This document shows positions 35,449-44,479 of a DNA stretch of 64,000 bases, piece by piece; the first letter of the stretch is position 1, and every line of letters begins with the position of its first letter. The position numbers were made by a program, and so were the translations under genes. The stretch is from an uncultured Flavobacteriaceae bacterium. GTDB lineage: Bacteria; Bacteroidota; Bacteroidia; Flavobacteriales; Flavobacteriaceae. The notes under the pieces are model-generated. The model was given only the letters and a program-made list of their open reading frames with translations. It was not told the DNA's origin and did not search any database. Location: positions 1 through 64,000 of the forward strand of contig CANLUH010000017.1 of NCBI GenBank assembly GCA_947494205.1. Reading direction: 5' to 3'.

Positions 35449-36213
35449 TTATTGCTCTTTAAGTAGTGCTTCACGAACTTTTCTAAATAAATTAGAAGAG
35501 TAAACGAAGTCGGTAACTACTTCATTATCTGTTTTAAAAATAGTATGTTTAGAACCTTCCCAAGCTTTTAAACCATTGCGAAGAAATACTATTTTTTCAC
35601 CAATTTCCATAACAGAGTTCATGTCATGAGAATTAATAACCGTTGTTATGTTATATTCCTCTGTGATTTCTTGAATTAAGTTATCGATCACTATGGCTGT
35701 TTTTGGATCTAAACCAGAATTAGGTTCATCGCAAAATAAGTATTTAGGATTATTTACAATAGCACGAGCTATTGCTACACGCTTTTGCATACCTCCAGAA
35801 GCTTCACTTGGCATTTTTTTATGAGCGTCGGGTAAGTTAACACGTTTTAAAACTGCATCAGCTCGCTCTCTCATATCACTCTTACTTAACTTAGTGAACA
35901 TTTGTAAAGGGAACATCACATTTTCTTCTATAGTCATAGAATCGAATAAAGCGCTTCCTTGAAATACCATACCAATATTAGCACGCATATCTCGTTTTTT
36001 ATCCTCACTAAGTTTAGAAAACACTTCGCCATCGTATGCAATACTTCCTTCTTCGTAATCAAATAATCCTAGTAAGCATTTTAAAAATACCGTTTTCCCA
36101 GAACCACTTTGCCCTATAATAAGATTCGTCTTTCCTTTTTCAAAAGTTGTTGTAATACCTTTTAAAATATGTGCCTCTCCAAACGATTTATGTAAGTCTT
36201 TAACTTCTATCAT
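35449..36213 (-). CDS. ABC transporter ATP-binding protein (MlaF-type)
   Basis: This 254-residue ATPase drives an inner-membrane lipid or Mce-type transporter. Walker A is 'IGQSGSGKTVFLK' near residue 34, the signature is 'EASGGMQKRVAIARA', and Walker B is 'YLFCDEPNSGLDP', with a switch His in 'VINSHDMNSV'. 'GMVFQGSALFDSMTIEENV' is typical of the MlaF (Ttg2A) group, which works with MlaE permeases in phospholipid transport between the membranes. It is downstream of its permease gene, and the two are coupled through TAATG. No MlaD-type substrate-binding gene is next to it. Confidence 0.94.
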   Translation of the reverse strand: MIEVKDLHKSFGEAHILKGITTTFEKGKTNLIIGQSGSGKTVFLKCLLGLFDYEEGSIAYDGEVFSKLSEDKKRDMRANIGMVFQGSALFDSMTIEENVMFPLQMFTKLSKSDMRERADAVLKRVNLPDAHKKMPSEASGGMQKRVAIARAIVNNPKYLFCDEPNSGLDPKTAIVIDNLIQEITEEYNITTVINSHDMNSVMEIGEKIVFLRNGLKAWEGSKHTIFKTDNEVVTDFVYSSNLFRKVREALLKEQ

Positions 36214-36950
36214 TAGCTCAGTAATAGTTGGGTTAATATATAATTTAAAAGAATAATAATAACACTAGTCCAAACAAACGATGTTGTGCTAGCCTTACCA
36301 ACTTCTAAAGCGCCACCTTTCATATAAAATCCATGATAAGAAGGAACAGTCGCTAATATAAAAGCAAACAATAATGTTTTTATAAACGCATATGTGATGT
36401 GAAAGGGGGTGAAATCAGTTTGAATCCCTAAGATGTAATCATCTAAAGACGCATAACCGCCAAAAACACAAGCAGCTAATCCTCCCATAATACCTAAAAA
36501 CATGGCTATGGAAATAATAAAAGGATATAGTGTTAAAGCTACAAACTTAGGAAACACCAAATAGTTTAAAGAGTTAATACCCATAACCTCTAAAGCATCT
36601 ATTTGCTCAGTTACACGCATGGTTCCTATACTAGAAGTAATAAAAGATCCAACTTTACCAGCCATAATAATGGACATAAAAGTCGGTGCAAATTCTAAAA
36701 CTATAGATTGTCTAGTGGCAAAACCAACTAAATATTTTGGAATCAACGGATTGTCTATGTTTAGAGCCGTTTGTATAGTAACAACGCCACCAACAAAAAA
36801 GGCAATAAAGGAAACAATACCTAGGGACCCAATAATTAAATCGTCAACATCCTTTAGTATTAGTTGTTTCATAACAGACCATTTGGTTTGCTTACGAAAC
36901 ATCTCGAAGGTCATTAAAAAATAAACACCAATATTATGTAGGTACTGCAT
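36213..36950 (-). CDS. MlaE-family ABC transporter permease
   Basis: This 245-residue inner-membrane permease has about five hydrophobic segments. It carries the MlaE/YrbE hallmark 'LEFAPTFMSIIMAGKVGSFITSSIGTMRVTEQIDALEVMGIN' region (positions about 78-125), with 'VFPKFVALTLYPF' after it. MlaE-type permeases move phospholipids across the inner membrane in maintaining outer-membrane asymmetry. The stop codon overlaps the ATPase start by one base (TAATG), so they form a unit. The Mce-domain partner is not in the window, so it is likely elsewhere. Confidence 0.94.
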   Translation of the reverse strand: MQYLHNIGVYFLMTFEMFRKQTKWSVMKQLILKDVDDLIIGSLGIVSFIAFFVGGVVTIQTALNIDNPLIPKYLVGFATRQSIVLEFAPTFMSIIMAGKVGSFITSSIGTMRVTEQIDALEVMGINSLNYLVFPKFVALTLYPFIISIAMFLGIMGGLAACVFGGYASLDDYILGIQTDFTPFHITYAFIKTLLFAFILATVPSYHGFYMKGGALEVGKASTTSFVWTSVIIILLNYILTQLLLS

Positions 36951-37200
36951 AAGTTAATTTGTTGCTGCTAAAGTATAAAAAGTCTAGATGAACCCGTTGT
37001 GCAATTTGATAAAATTTGCCTATTCGGGTAGATTTTACAATTAAGAATGAGTGAAATTTGTATCAATAATAAGAATTTTAACTAAAAAAAGAGGTTAGGG
37101 GACTATTTATCATTCTTCAAAATTACCGAAGCACATGAATTAATATAGCATTTTTAGATTTCTTTACAATAATTTAAAATAATAACTAAAATGAAAACTG

Positions 37201-37208
37201 TATTTTTG
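37201..37208 (+). promoter_or_regulatory. Candidate -7 element for the PafA-like gene
   Basis: TATTTTTG matches TAnnTTTG, 25 bp before the ATG at 37234. No TTG is found at the -33 position. The rest of the 283-bp gap upstream holds nothing recognisable. Confidence 0.45.
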
Positions 37209-37233
37209 AAGCTTATAATAAAACCAATTCATT

Positions 37234-38913
37234 ATGAGATTTTTTCTGAGTGCTATAGTTATGTTACTACTAATAAGTTGTAAAGCACAAAACGAAGTTA
37301 CTTCTACAGTTACCACTTCTGTTGTTAGTAAATCAACGACTAAAGCGTTATATGTAAAACCAAAATTAGTAGTCGGTATTGTAGTAGATCAAATGCGATA
37401 CGATTATTTAACACGTTTTTATAATAAATATGGCGATGGTGGTTTTAAGCGCATGATAAATGAAGGGTTTAATTGTAAAAATAATCATTACAATTATGTA
37501 CCAACTTATACAGGTCCAGGACATGCTTCTGTTTATACAGGAACGACGCCTAAATACCACGGCATAATAGCCAACGATTGGTATGATAAAACATTAAAAG
37601 CCTCTGTCTATTGTGCAGGAGATAAAACAGTACAATCGGTAGGGACAGCATCTACAGCGGGACAAATGTCGCCTCGACGCATGAAAACTACAAGTTTTGC
37701 GGACGAAAACAGATTGTTTACGCAATTACAAGGAAAAACAATAGGGATTTCTATTAAAGATAGAGGCGCTATTTTACCAGCAGGACACACTGCAAATGGA
37801 GCCTATTGGTTTAATGGAAAAGAAGAAGGAAACTTTATAACAAGCTCCTTTTATATGAATAGCTTACCAAATTGGGTAAATGCATTTAACAATTCAGATA
37901 CAGCAGAAAACTATTTAAAAGTCTGGAATACATTATATAATATTAATACTTACACAGAAAGTGGGAGTGACTTAAATGCTTTTGAAGCTGGTTTTAAAGG
38001 AAAAGAGACCGCAACCTTTCCATACGATTTAAGTGTATTGAAAACAGAAAACAGAGGTTTCGATATTTTAAAAGCAACGCCTTATGGAAATAGCATAGTT
38101 GCAGATTTTGCTATTGCTGCAATTGATGGAGAGCAGTTAGGGAAAGATGCTATAACAGATGTGTTAACCGTAAGTTTTTCTAGTACAGATTATGTAGGCC
38201 ATAATTTTGGAGTAAACTCAAAAGAGTTAGAAGATACTTATATTAGATTAGATAAAGATTTAGAGCGTATTTTAAAAACCTTAGATGCTAAAGTAGGAGT
38301 AGGAGAGTACACAGTGTTTTTAACATCAGACCATGGAGCTGTTGAGGTGCCAGCTTATTTACAGAGTGTTAATATACCAGCGGGGTACTTTAATAGAGAA
38401 GGCTTAAAAGAGAAGTTAGAAGCCTTTTTATTTAAGCAATTTAATGTTTCTAACGTTATAGAAAATATTAGTAATAATCAAATCTTTTTAGATCGAGCAC
38501 GTTTACAGCTGTTAGATATAGATGTGGACAACGTACAAGATGCGCTAGTAAACGAATTGATTACTTATAAAGATATAGAGAAAGTATATTCTGCCAAAAC
38601 GATGCAAACAGCTGCATTTACTACAGGGATAGAAAAATTATTGCAAAATGGTTATAACCAAAAACGTTCTGGAGATGTTATTATGGTTAAATCTCCGGCA
38701 GTTATAAGCTATGGAAGAACAGGTTCAACACATGGTTCTGCTTTAAATTACGATACACATGTTCCGTTATTATTCTTTGGTAAAGGAATAGCTAAAGGGA
38801 GTACAATAACCAAAACAGAAATTACAGATATAGCCCCAACAATCTCTGCTTTATTAGGGGTTAGTTTTCCTAATGGCGCTACTGGGCAACCTTTAGAGTA
38901 TGTTATAGACTAA
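37234..38913 (+). CDS. pafA: PafA-like alkaline phosphatase
   Basis: The 559-residue protein is an exported phosphate monoesterase of the PafA type, found in Bacteroidota. It has a lipoprotein-like signal (LLLISC, Cys about 16). The nucleophile Thr is in 'YVPTYTGPGHASVYTG'; the Asn ligand is in 'GIIANDWYDK'; the monoester-specific Lys and Arg are in 'ISIKDRGAILPAG'. Zinc ligands are visible in 'IVVDQMRYDYL', 'STDYVGHNFG', 'TSDHGAVEVP' and 'GSTHGSALNYD'. All known PafA catalytic residues are therefore present. It would release phosphate from periplasmic or surface organic phosphate. The exonuclease gene follows after 16 bp. Confidence 0.92.
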   Translation: MRFFLSAIVMLLLISCKAQNEVTSTVTTSVVSKSTTKALYVKPKLVVGIVVDQMRYDYLTRFYNKYGDGGFKRMINEGFNCKNNHYNYVPTYTGPGHASVYTGTTPKYHGIIANDWYDKTLKASVYCAGDKTVQSVGTASTAGQMSPRRMKTTSFADENRLFTQLQGKTIGISIKDRGAILPAGHTANGAYWFNGKEEGNFITSSFYMNSLPNWVNAFNNSDTAENYLKVWNTLYNINTYTESGSDLNAFEAGFKGKETATFPYDLSVLKTENRGFDILKATPYGNSIVADFAIAAIDGEQLGKDAITDVLTVSFSSTDYVGHNFGVNSKELEDTYIRLDKDLERILKTLDAKVGVGEYTVFLTSDHGAVEVPAYLQSVNIPAGYFNREGLKEKLEAFLFKQFNVSNVIENISNNQIFLDRARLQLLDIDVDNVQDALVNELITYKDIEKVYSAKTMQTAAFTTGIEKLLQNGYNQKRSGDVIMVKSPAVISYGRTGSTHGSALNYDTHVPLLFFGKGIAKGSTITKTEITDIAPTISALLGVSFPNGATGQPLEYVID

Positions 38914-38929
38914 TTTTCACAATTATAGT

Positions 38930-39451
38930 ATGAGTTACATAATGGTAGACATAGAGTCCGATGGTCCAATACCGGGGGATTTTTCTATGATTAGTTTTGG
39001 AGCTGTGCTTGTTGATGAGCATTTGGATAGAACATTTTATGGGCAATTAAGACCAATATCTGAAGTTTATAACAAAGATGCATTAGCTGTTTCTGGTTTT
39101 ACAAGAGAAGAAACATTACAGTTTAATGAGCCAAAAACTGTAATGTTAGATTTTAAAAATTGGATTATAGAAAACTCTAAAGGAAGGCCAATTTTTATTA
39201 GTGATAATAACGGATTCGATTGGATGTTTATTTGTTGGTATTTTCATCATTTTATACAAGAAAATCCATTTGGATATTCTTCTAGACGCTTATCCGATTT
39301 ATTCTGCGGACTAGAAAAAGATACTTTTGCTAAGTGGAAACATTTACGTAAAACGCTGCACACTCATAATCCAGTAGATGATGCTATGGGAAATGCTGAA
39401 GTATTATTAATGATGAAACAGGAAATGGATTTAAAAATTAGTTTGAAATAA
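38930..39451 (+). CDS. DEDDh 3'-5' exonuclease
   Basis: This 173-residue cytoplasmic protein is a DnaQ-like nuclease. The exonuclease residues appear in order: Asp and Glu in 'MVDIESDGPIPGDFSMISFG', Asp in 'DNNGFDWMFICWYF', and His and Asp in 'HTHNPVDDAMGNAEVL'. The arrangement is the DEDDh type. The short length and opening block resemble the bacterial RNase-AS-type/3'-5' exoribonuclease family rather than a polymerase proofreading subunit. It is 16 bp after pafA and shares its direction, so it may be co-transcribed. The substrate, RNA or DNA, is not decided by sequence. Confidence 0.88.
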   Translation: MSYIMVDIESDGPIPGDFSMISFGAVLVDEHLDRTFYGQLRPISEVYNKDALAVSGFTREETLQFNEPKTVMLDFKNWIIENSKGRPIFISDNNGFDWMFICWYFHHFIQENPFGYSSRRLSDLFCGLEKDTFAKWKHLRKTLHTHNPVDDAMGNAEVLLMMKQEMDLKISLK

Positions 39452-39471
39452 CTTCTAAGTATAAAAGTATT

Positions 39472-39999
39472 TTATTCTGTAATGAAAGCTTTTAAGTCAT
39501 CTATAGCATAAGCTTTTAGGAAATCGGTTTCGCCTATAGTATCGCCTTCTGTAGAATCATAATCCATTAAAATTTTCCAAGCACCTTCTTCTTTAATAAA
39601 CAAGACATGAAATTTGACATAGTAACTCTTTTCGTTGTTTTGTCCCTTGTTTCTAGTTAACTTATAGATACCTCTTTCACTAGCAGTGCTGTCGTTATTA
39701 ATGCGTTCAAAAAAACGAAGCGCTATGGTATTTGTAACATTATTATGTTTAGAGTTTTGAAATGTTGCTTTGTAGTTCGTTATATAGCTTTTATAGTCTA
39801 ATATGCGTTTTCCGCCTGAAATACGAATCAATTTTTTAGAATGTATTTCTGCCATAGGTTCAGAGTCTAAAGTTTCAAAAGCTAGATAAAATTTTGCCCA
39901 AACTTTATTTATGTCCTTTAAATGGGGTTCAGATTGTGAGTGGCTATTTGTAGAAAAAACAATACAGAATAGAATGGATAAAGAAGTGTACTTAAACAT
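39472..39999 (-). CDS. Exported NTF2-like (SnoaL/DUF4440-type) protein
   Basis: This 175-residue product has a Sec signal peptide (about 1-20, 'LSILFCIVFSTNSHSQ') and a single NTF2-like cone fold: 'LKDINKVWAKFYLAFETLD' opens the domain, 'AEIHSKKLIRISGGKRI' follows, and 'YVKFHVLFIKEEGAWKILMDYDS' closes it. The fold serves binding or catalysis of many kinds, so no reaction can be assigned. It lies 64 bp after the ACBP gene on the same strand and converges on the exonuclease gene. Confidence 0.8.
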   Translation of the reverse strand: MFKYTSLSILFCIVFSTNSHSQSEPHLKDINKVWAKFYLAFETLDSEPMAEIHSKKLIRISGGKRILDYKSYITNYKATFQNSKHNNVTNTIALRFFERINNDSTASERGIYKLTRNKGQNNEKSYYVKFHVLFIKEEGAWKILMDYDSTEGDTIGETDFLKAYAIDDLKAFITE

Positions 40000-40063
40000 A
40001 ATTAAATGATTTAAAAATATTCAACTATTAATTGTAAAATTAAGAAGCAGTATGTATTACCTT

Positions 40064-40336
40064 CTATTTACGGTACAAAAAGTAATTATTTACTAATTCT
40101 ATGTAAGTACGCTTAGCTTCTTCTTCGCTAATATGTTGTATCTGAAATAACGCGTTAGTTTTAAACGCATTTATTATAGGTGTACGGCTACTAGGTCTTT
40201 CGTAATTATTTGTCGCTTTTTTATAATAAGCATATAGCCGAAGTAAAAAATCTGCAGGAAAAGGCTCTGTATGGTCATTTATTCGCTCTACAGCGTCATT
40301 AAATGCTAATTCTAATGCTTCTTCTTCTGAATTCAT
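40064..40336 (-). CDS. Acyl-CoA-binding protein (ACBP)
   Basis: This 90-residue protein matches the ACBP four-helix fold: 'EALELAFNDAVERIN' for the first helix, 'PADFLLRLYAYYKKATNN' with the Tyr and Lys residues that bind the acyl-CoA, and 'KRTYIELVNNYF' for the last helix. It would hold and move long-chain acyl-CoA in the cytoplasm. The middle 'GD..' loop of eukaryotic ACBP ('KQATVGD') is reduced here. ACBPs are found in only some bacteria. The start lies 2 bp after the psd stop, so it belongs to the phospholipid operon. Confidence 0.9.
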   Translation of the reverse strand: MNSEEEALELAFNDAVERINDHTEPFPADFLLRLYAYYKKATNNYERPSSRTPIINAFKTNALFQIQHISEEEAKRTYIELVNNYFLYRK

Positions 40337-40338
40337 TT

Positions 40339-40989
40339 TTAGTTTTGAGCGATAATACTTTCACCCCCGCGTACTTTATCGTTCAGTTTTACTTTAATGT
40401 TTGTGTCTAAAGGTAAATATAAATCTACTCTTGACCCAAATTTAATAAATCCTTGATCGCTACCTTGCACAACATCTTGGTCTACTTCTGCATAGTTAAC
40501 AATACGTTTAGCTAATGCTCCTGCAATTTGCCTAAATAATACTTTTCCGTAGTTACTATTCTCTACTACTACAGTTGTACGTTCATTTTCTGTACTGGCT
40601 TTTGGGTGCCAAGCTACTAGATATTTACCTGGGTGGTATTTACTGTAAGCTACTTTTCCTCCTATAGGATAGCGTGTTACATGCACATTTATAGGAGACA
40701 TAAATACACTTATTTGTAAGCGCTTTTCGTTAAAAAATTCAGGTTCGAAAACCTCTTCTATAACCACTACTTTTCCATCTACAGGAGAAACAACAGTCGT
40801 ATCATTTAAAACGGTATTACGTTTTGGATTTCTAAAAAACTGAAGTATTAAAAATAAAAATACAGCAAGCGTAGCAAATAGTAAATATTGTAACCAATCT
40901 ATGCTTACGTATTTATCTACTACTAGAAACAGAGCGATAATAACTATAAACGTTATTGTTATTATTTTAAAACCTTCTTTATGAAACAT
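40339..40989 (-). CDS. psd: Phosphatidylserine decarboxylase, short form
   Basis: Psd makes phosphatidylethanolamine from phosphatidylserine. This 216-residue copy is the short Psd type. It has two N-terminal membrane segments (about 9-25 and 32-47), then 'VVSPVDGKVVVIEEV', 'ISVFMSPINVHVTRYPIGG', 'YHPGKYLVAWHPKA', and the cleavage-site motif 'FIKFGSRVDLYLP'. In that motif the Ser would become the pyruvoyl group after self-cleavage into beta and alpha chains. It overlaps cdsA by 11 bp upstream, and the ACBP gene follows closely. CdsA supplies the CDP-diacylglycerol from which phosphatidylserine is made; no pssA lies here. Confidence 0.95.
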   Translation of the reverse strand: MFHKEGFKIITITFIVIIALFLVVDKYVSIDWLQYLLFATLAVFLFLILQFFRNPKRNTVLNDTTVVSPVDGKVVVIEEVFEPEFFNEKRLQISVFMSPINVHVTRYPIGGKVAYSKYHPGKYLVAWHPKASTENERTTVVVENSNYGKVLFRQIAGALAKRIVNYAEVDQDVVQGSDQGFIKFGSRVDLYLPLDTNIKVKLNDKVRGGESIIAQN

Positions 40990-41800
40990 ACTGTAAAATC
41001 CTTAAGAATAAATAAATAAATGGTGCTGCAAAAATAATACTATCAAAGCGGTCTAGCAAACCGCCATGTCCTGGCATAATAGTTCCGCTATCTTTTACGT
41101 TTGCTTGACGTTTAAATTTAGACTCTATTAAATCGCCAATTGTCCCTATAACACTAACTATTACACTTAAAATTAACCAATTATTAAAATCTAATGTGTT
41201 AGTGAACTTAGCTATAAAATAACTTGAAATACAAGCAAATAAAAGTCCGCCTAAGAAGCCTTCAACCGTTTTTTTAGGAGATATTCTAGGAAATAGCTTT
41301 TGTTTACCTATCGATTTCCCTACTAAATATGCGAATGTATCGTTTATCCAAACTAAAATAAAAGCGCCTAATACAATTTTAGGATTAAATACATTTTGAT
41401 AGTTTCCTATTAATATTAAAAATACAAAAGCGCTGGAGTGATAAAAAGTGGTTAATATAAAACGTTTAGATTCGAATAACGGAATCGTTTTTTCTGAAAA
41501 TAAATCTTTAATTAAAAACAACTGTACAAATATGGTAACTACTTGAAGTATTCTTGTGGCTTCATCTAAACCATCTGTAGAATTCATTAATGTTTGCCAA
41601 TATCCAAACACAAAATATAATGCTGTAAATATTATATACGGAATGATGCTCTTTAATTCTATAAGTTTCATCAGTTCATTTAAACAAATAATCCCGAATA
41701 GAAAAAATAGTATTAAAAAGGCATGCTCATTGAATAATGATCCAATAAGTAATATAATATAAAGTAAACCTGAAAGCCCTCTGGTTAGTGTTTCCTTCAT
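40979..41800 (-). CDS. cdsA: Phosphatidate cytidylyltransferase
   Basis: CdsA converts phosphatidate and CTP to CDP-diacylglycerol. This 273-residue inner-membrane protein has about eight hydrophobic segments and the family signature near the C-terminus: 'FPRISPKKTVEGFLGG' in the middle, then 'SVIGTIGDLIESKFKRQANVKDSGTIMPGHGGLLDRFDS' (positions about 215-255), with the conserved Asp, Lys and Asp residues. The gene starts 7 bp after the LUD stop and overlaps psd by 11 bp, so LUD, cdsA, psd and ACBP form one transcript. Confidence 0.96.
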   Translation of the reverse strand: MKETLTRGLSGLLYIILLIGSLFNEHAFLILFFLFGIICLNELMKLIELKSIIPYIIFTALYFVFGYWQTLMNSTDGLDEATRILQVVTIFVQLFLIKDLFSEKTIPLFESKRFILTTFYHSSAFVFLILIGNYQNVFNPKIVLGAFILVWINDTFAYLVGKSIGKQKLFPRISPKKTVEGFLGGLLFACISSYFIAKFTNTLDFNNWLILSVIVSVIGTIGDLIESKFKRQANVKDSGTIMPGHGGLLDRFDSIIFAAPFIYLFLRILQYVS

Positions 41801-41807
41801 GTATTAG

Positions 41808-42410
41808 TTATAAGTCTTCTAAAAGTAGCAAATATAAGTTTTTTGAAGGACTACCATAACTTAAAAAGTCTTTTTCATCAGCTTGTTTAAAATGCTTTAT
41901 AGTGGTTATGTTGGTAGGTATTTGAGTGTTTTTAGTTTTAATTTCACGCAAACCTTCCCCTATATTAGTTACAATTTGACTAGTAGTAGCAAAAACTATA
42001 ACATGACTAGGGAATTCTGGTAATTTCTTTTCTGCTATTTGATTAGATGAGATTAAAAGAGAGCCATCATCTGCAATTAAGTTTTCGCAAGAGGTAATAA
42101 AGTAGGTGGCTTCGTTTAATTTAGATGTTTTAAGTTTGCATGGCTTAAATCGCTTCTCTAATTTTTTGTCATAAAAAAAAGCAGATTTGTCCTGCCAGTC
42201 ATTTTCTATTAAAATTTCAGATAAATTCTCGAAAATTTCATCTAAGTTTTCACAGTACAGAAACTTACCGCCATTAGCTTTAAAGTTTATAGTAAAACTT
42301 TCGTCTATTGGTAGCTTAACTTGAGGCATGTATTTACCTCGGTCATTAGATTTTATTTCCTCTTTATCTTTGTCAGATTTAGAGCGAAAAAGATTCCTGA
42401 AAAGGCTCAT
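41808..42410 (-). CDS. LUD-domain protein (LutC-like)
   Basis: This 200-residue protein has a polar N-terminus (about 1-45) and a LUD domain with 'YCENLDEIFENLSEILIEN', 'YFITSCENLIADDGSLLIS', 'LPEFPSHVIVFATTSQIVTNI' and the closing 'PSKNLYLLLLEDL'. LUD domains are named from the LutC lactate-utilisation proteins. The remaining Lut genes are not here, and it heads the cdsA-psd-ACBP operon, so a role in lactate use is doubtful. No membrane segment is seen. A terminator at 42459 separates it from ftsH, so a promoter must lie in the 42411-42458 region. Confidence 0.85.
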   Translation of the reverse strand: MSLFRNLFRSKSDKDKEEIKSNDRGKYMPQVKLPIDESFTINFKANGGKFLYCENLDEIFENLSEILIENDWQDKSAFFYDKKLEKRFKPCKLKTSKLNEATYFITSCENLIADDGSLLISSNQIAEKKLPEFPSHVIVFATTSQIVTNIGEGLREIKTKNTQIPTNITTIKHFKQADEKDFLSYGSPSKNLYLLLLEDL

Positions 42411-42458
42411 TCAAATATTTTGCTATTATAACTGTATCTTAGGATTATTTCAAATATA

Positions 42459-42498
42459 AAAAATCTTAAATTAACTAAGGCGCTAATTTAAGATTTTT
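42459..42498 (-). terminator. Terminator of rsfS-ftsH
   Basis: A 15-bp perfect stem (42459-42473 with 42484-42498, 10-base loop) is followed on the minus strand by a T run. It lies 25 bp after the ftsH stop and separates it from the LUD-cdsA operon. Confidence 0.87.
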
Positions 42499-42523
42499 AG
42501 TTTTTATTTATGAAATAGAATAT

Positions 42524-44470
42524 TTATTCTTCTTCGTTTTTTGCTTCTAATACAGGTTCTGTATCGAAAGGTCGTTTTCCAAGAATTTCTTCTAAATCAT
42601 CCTTAAAAATAACTTCTCTTTCTATAAGTCTCTCTGCTAGTTTATCTAAAACATCACGTTTAGATTCTAATAAATCTAAAGCACGTTGAAATTGTGTTTC
42701 TACAATGTTTTTAATTTCGCCATCAATTAACTCGGCAGTTTTTTCACTGTATGGTTTTACAAAACCATTTTCACCAGCTGGATCGTAGTACGTTATGTTT
42801 CCTACTTTTTCATTCAATCCATAAATCATCACCATGGCTTTAGCTTTTCTAGTCACACTTTCTAAGTCACTTAAAGCACCAGTTGAGATTTGATCGAAAA
42901 TAATTCTTTCTGCTGCACGACCACCCATTGTAACACATATTTCGTCTAAAAATTTGTTTGTTCTAGTAATGTATGCTTCTTGTGGTAAGTACCATGCTGC
43001 TCCAAGAGAACGACCTCTAGGTACAATAGTAACTTTTACTAAAGGATCAGCATGCTCTAAGAACCAACTTACAGTAGCGTGTCCTGCTTCGTGATATGCA
43101 ATAGTTTTCTTTTCTTCTACAGAGAATAGGTTACTTCTTTTTTCAAGACCACCTACAATTCTATCTACAGCATCTAAGAAATCTTGTTTTTCTACAGCTT
43201 TCTTATTTGTTCTTGCAGCAATTAAAGCCGCTTCATTACATAGGTTTGCAATATCTGCTCCAGAAAATCCTGGAGTCTGTTTTGCCAAAAAGTCTACATC
43301 TAAACCGTCTACTTTTTTAAGAGGTCTTAGGTGTACTTCAAAAATAGCACGTCTTTCTGTTAAGTTCGGTAGGTCTACATATATTTGCCTATCGAAACGT
43401 CCAGCACGCATTAAGGCTTTATCTAATATATCTGCTCTATTGGTTGCAGCTAATACAATTACATTTGTATTAGTGCCAAAACCATCCATTTCTGTTAATA
43501 ATTGGTTTAGCGTATTTTCACGCTCATCGTTACTTCCAGACATAGCATTTTTTCCTCTTGCACGTCCAATAGCATCAATTTCATCTATAAATATAATAGC
43601 TGGAGATTTCTCTTTGGCTTGCTTAAATAAATCTCTTACACGAGAGGCACCAACACCAACAAACATTTCTACGAAATCTGAACCAGATAAAGAGAAAAAA
43701 GGGACTTTGGCTTCACCTGCAACAGCTTTAGCTAATAAGGTTTTACCTGTTCCTGGAGGGCCTACTAATAAGGCTCCTTTTGGTATTTTACCACCTAGTG
43801 ATGTATATTTTTCTGGACTTTTTAAGAAATCTACAATCTCTTGAACTTCTTCTTTAGCGCCTTCTAAACCAGCAACGTCTTTAAAAGTTGTTTTTACTTC
43901 AGTATTCTGATCGAAAAGTTTAGCTTTAGATTTTCCAATATTAAAAATCTGACCGCCACCGCCACCAGCTCCTCCGCCAGACATACGGCGCATAATGAAA
44001 ATCCAAACTGCAATGATTAATATAAAAGGAAGAAAACTTATTACCATAGACCATGGGTTTTCTTCTGTTTTAAGTTTAAGAATATCTTGATTTTCTTTAC
44101 TTAATCCTTTAATAGCATCATCTAACTTATCTTCAAAGTTTTCTAATTCTCCAATTTCGAAAACATAGTTAGGCGATCGTTCTGTAGAGAACGGATATTG
44201 CTTCGACTTGTTTTTTTCGTGAATGGCTAATTTTTCAGCTTCTTCAGTTAAATATACTTTAGCTAGTTTTTTATTTACAAGATCAACTTTTTTTACATCT
44301 CCATTTTTTACAAATTCGAAAAATTGATATTGGGATATCGCATTTTTATCACTTGTAGTATCACTACTAAAAACAGATACGGCTATTAAAGCTATAATTA
44401 TTAAACCATAAATCCAATAACTATTGAATTTAGATTTTTTAGGGGGTGTGATTTTTTTATTGTCTGACAT
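42524..44470 (-). CDS. ftsH: ATP-dependent zinc metalloprotease FtsH
   Basis: FtsH is the membrane-bound AAA+ protease that degrades damaged membrane proteins and selected regulators. The 648-residue protein has two transmembrane helices (about 20-37 and 143-160). The AAA domain has Walker A 'GPPGTGKT', Walker B 'IIFIDEIDAIGRARG' and the second region of homology 'ATNRADILDKALMRAGRFDR'. The peptidase domain has HEAGH in 'AYHEAGHATVSWFLE'. The acidic C-terminus ('LEAKNEEE') is typical. Length is normal. It starts 9 bp after rsfS and is in the same transcript, ending at the terminator at 42459. Confidence 0.98.
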   Translation of the reverse strand: MSDNKKITPPKKSKFNSYWIYGLIIIALIAVSVFSSDTTSDKNAISQYQFFEFVKNGDVKKVDLVNKKLAKVYLTEEAEKLAIHEKNKSKQYPFSTERSPNYVFEIGELENFEDKLDDAIKGLSKENQDILKLKTEENPWSMVISFLPFILIIAVWIFIMRRMSGGGAGGGGGQIFNIGKSKAKLFDQNTEVKTTFKDVAGLEGAKEEVQEIVDFLKSPEKYTSLGGKIPKGALLVGPPGTGKTLLAKAVAGEAKVPFFSLSGSDFVEMFVGVGASRVRDLFKQAKEKSPAIIFIDEIDAIGRARGKNAMSGSNDERENTLNQLLTEMDGFGTNTNVIVLAATNRADILDKALMRAGRFDRQIYVDLPNLTERRAIFEVHLRPLKKVDGLDVDFLAKQTPGFSGADIANLCNEAALIAARTNKKAVEKQDFLDAVDRIVGGLEKRSNLFSVEEKKTIAYHEAGHATVSWFLEHADPLVKVTIVPRGRSLGAAWYLPQEAYITRTNKFLDEICVTMGGRAAERIIFDQISTGALSDLESVTRKAKAMVMIYGLNEKVGNITYYDPAGENGFVKPYSEKTAELIDGEIKNIVETQFQRALDLLESKRDVLDKLAERLIEREVIFKDDLEEILGKRPFDTEPVLEAKNEEE

Positions 44471-44479
44471 GTAGTGCTT

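Noticed and set aside
41808-42410. LUD gene as part of a lactate-utilisation (lutABC) operon
   Set aside because: The neighbours are phospholipid genes and no iron-sulfur lutA or lutB frame is nearby.
43440-43844. 134-codon frame opposite ftsH
   Set aside because: It lies within the AAA domain of ftsH on the other strand and matches no family.
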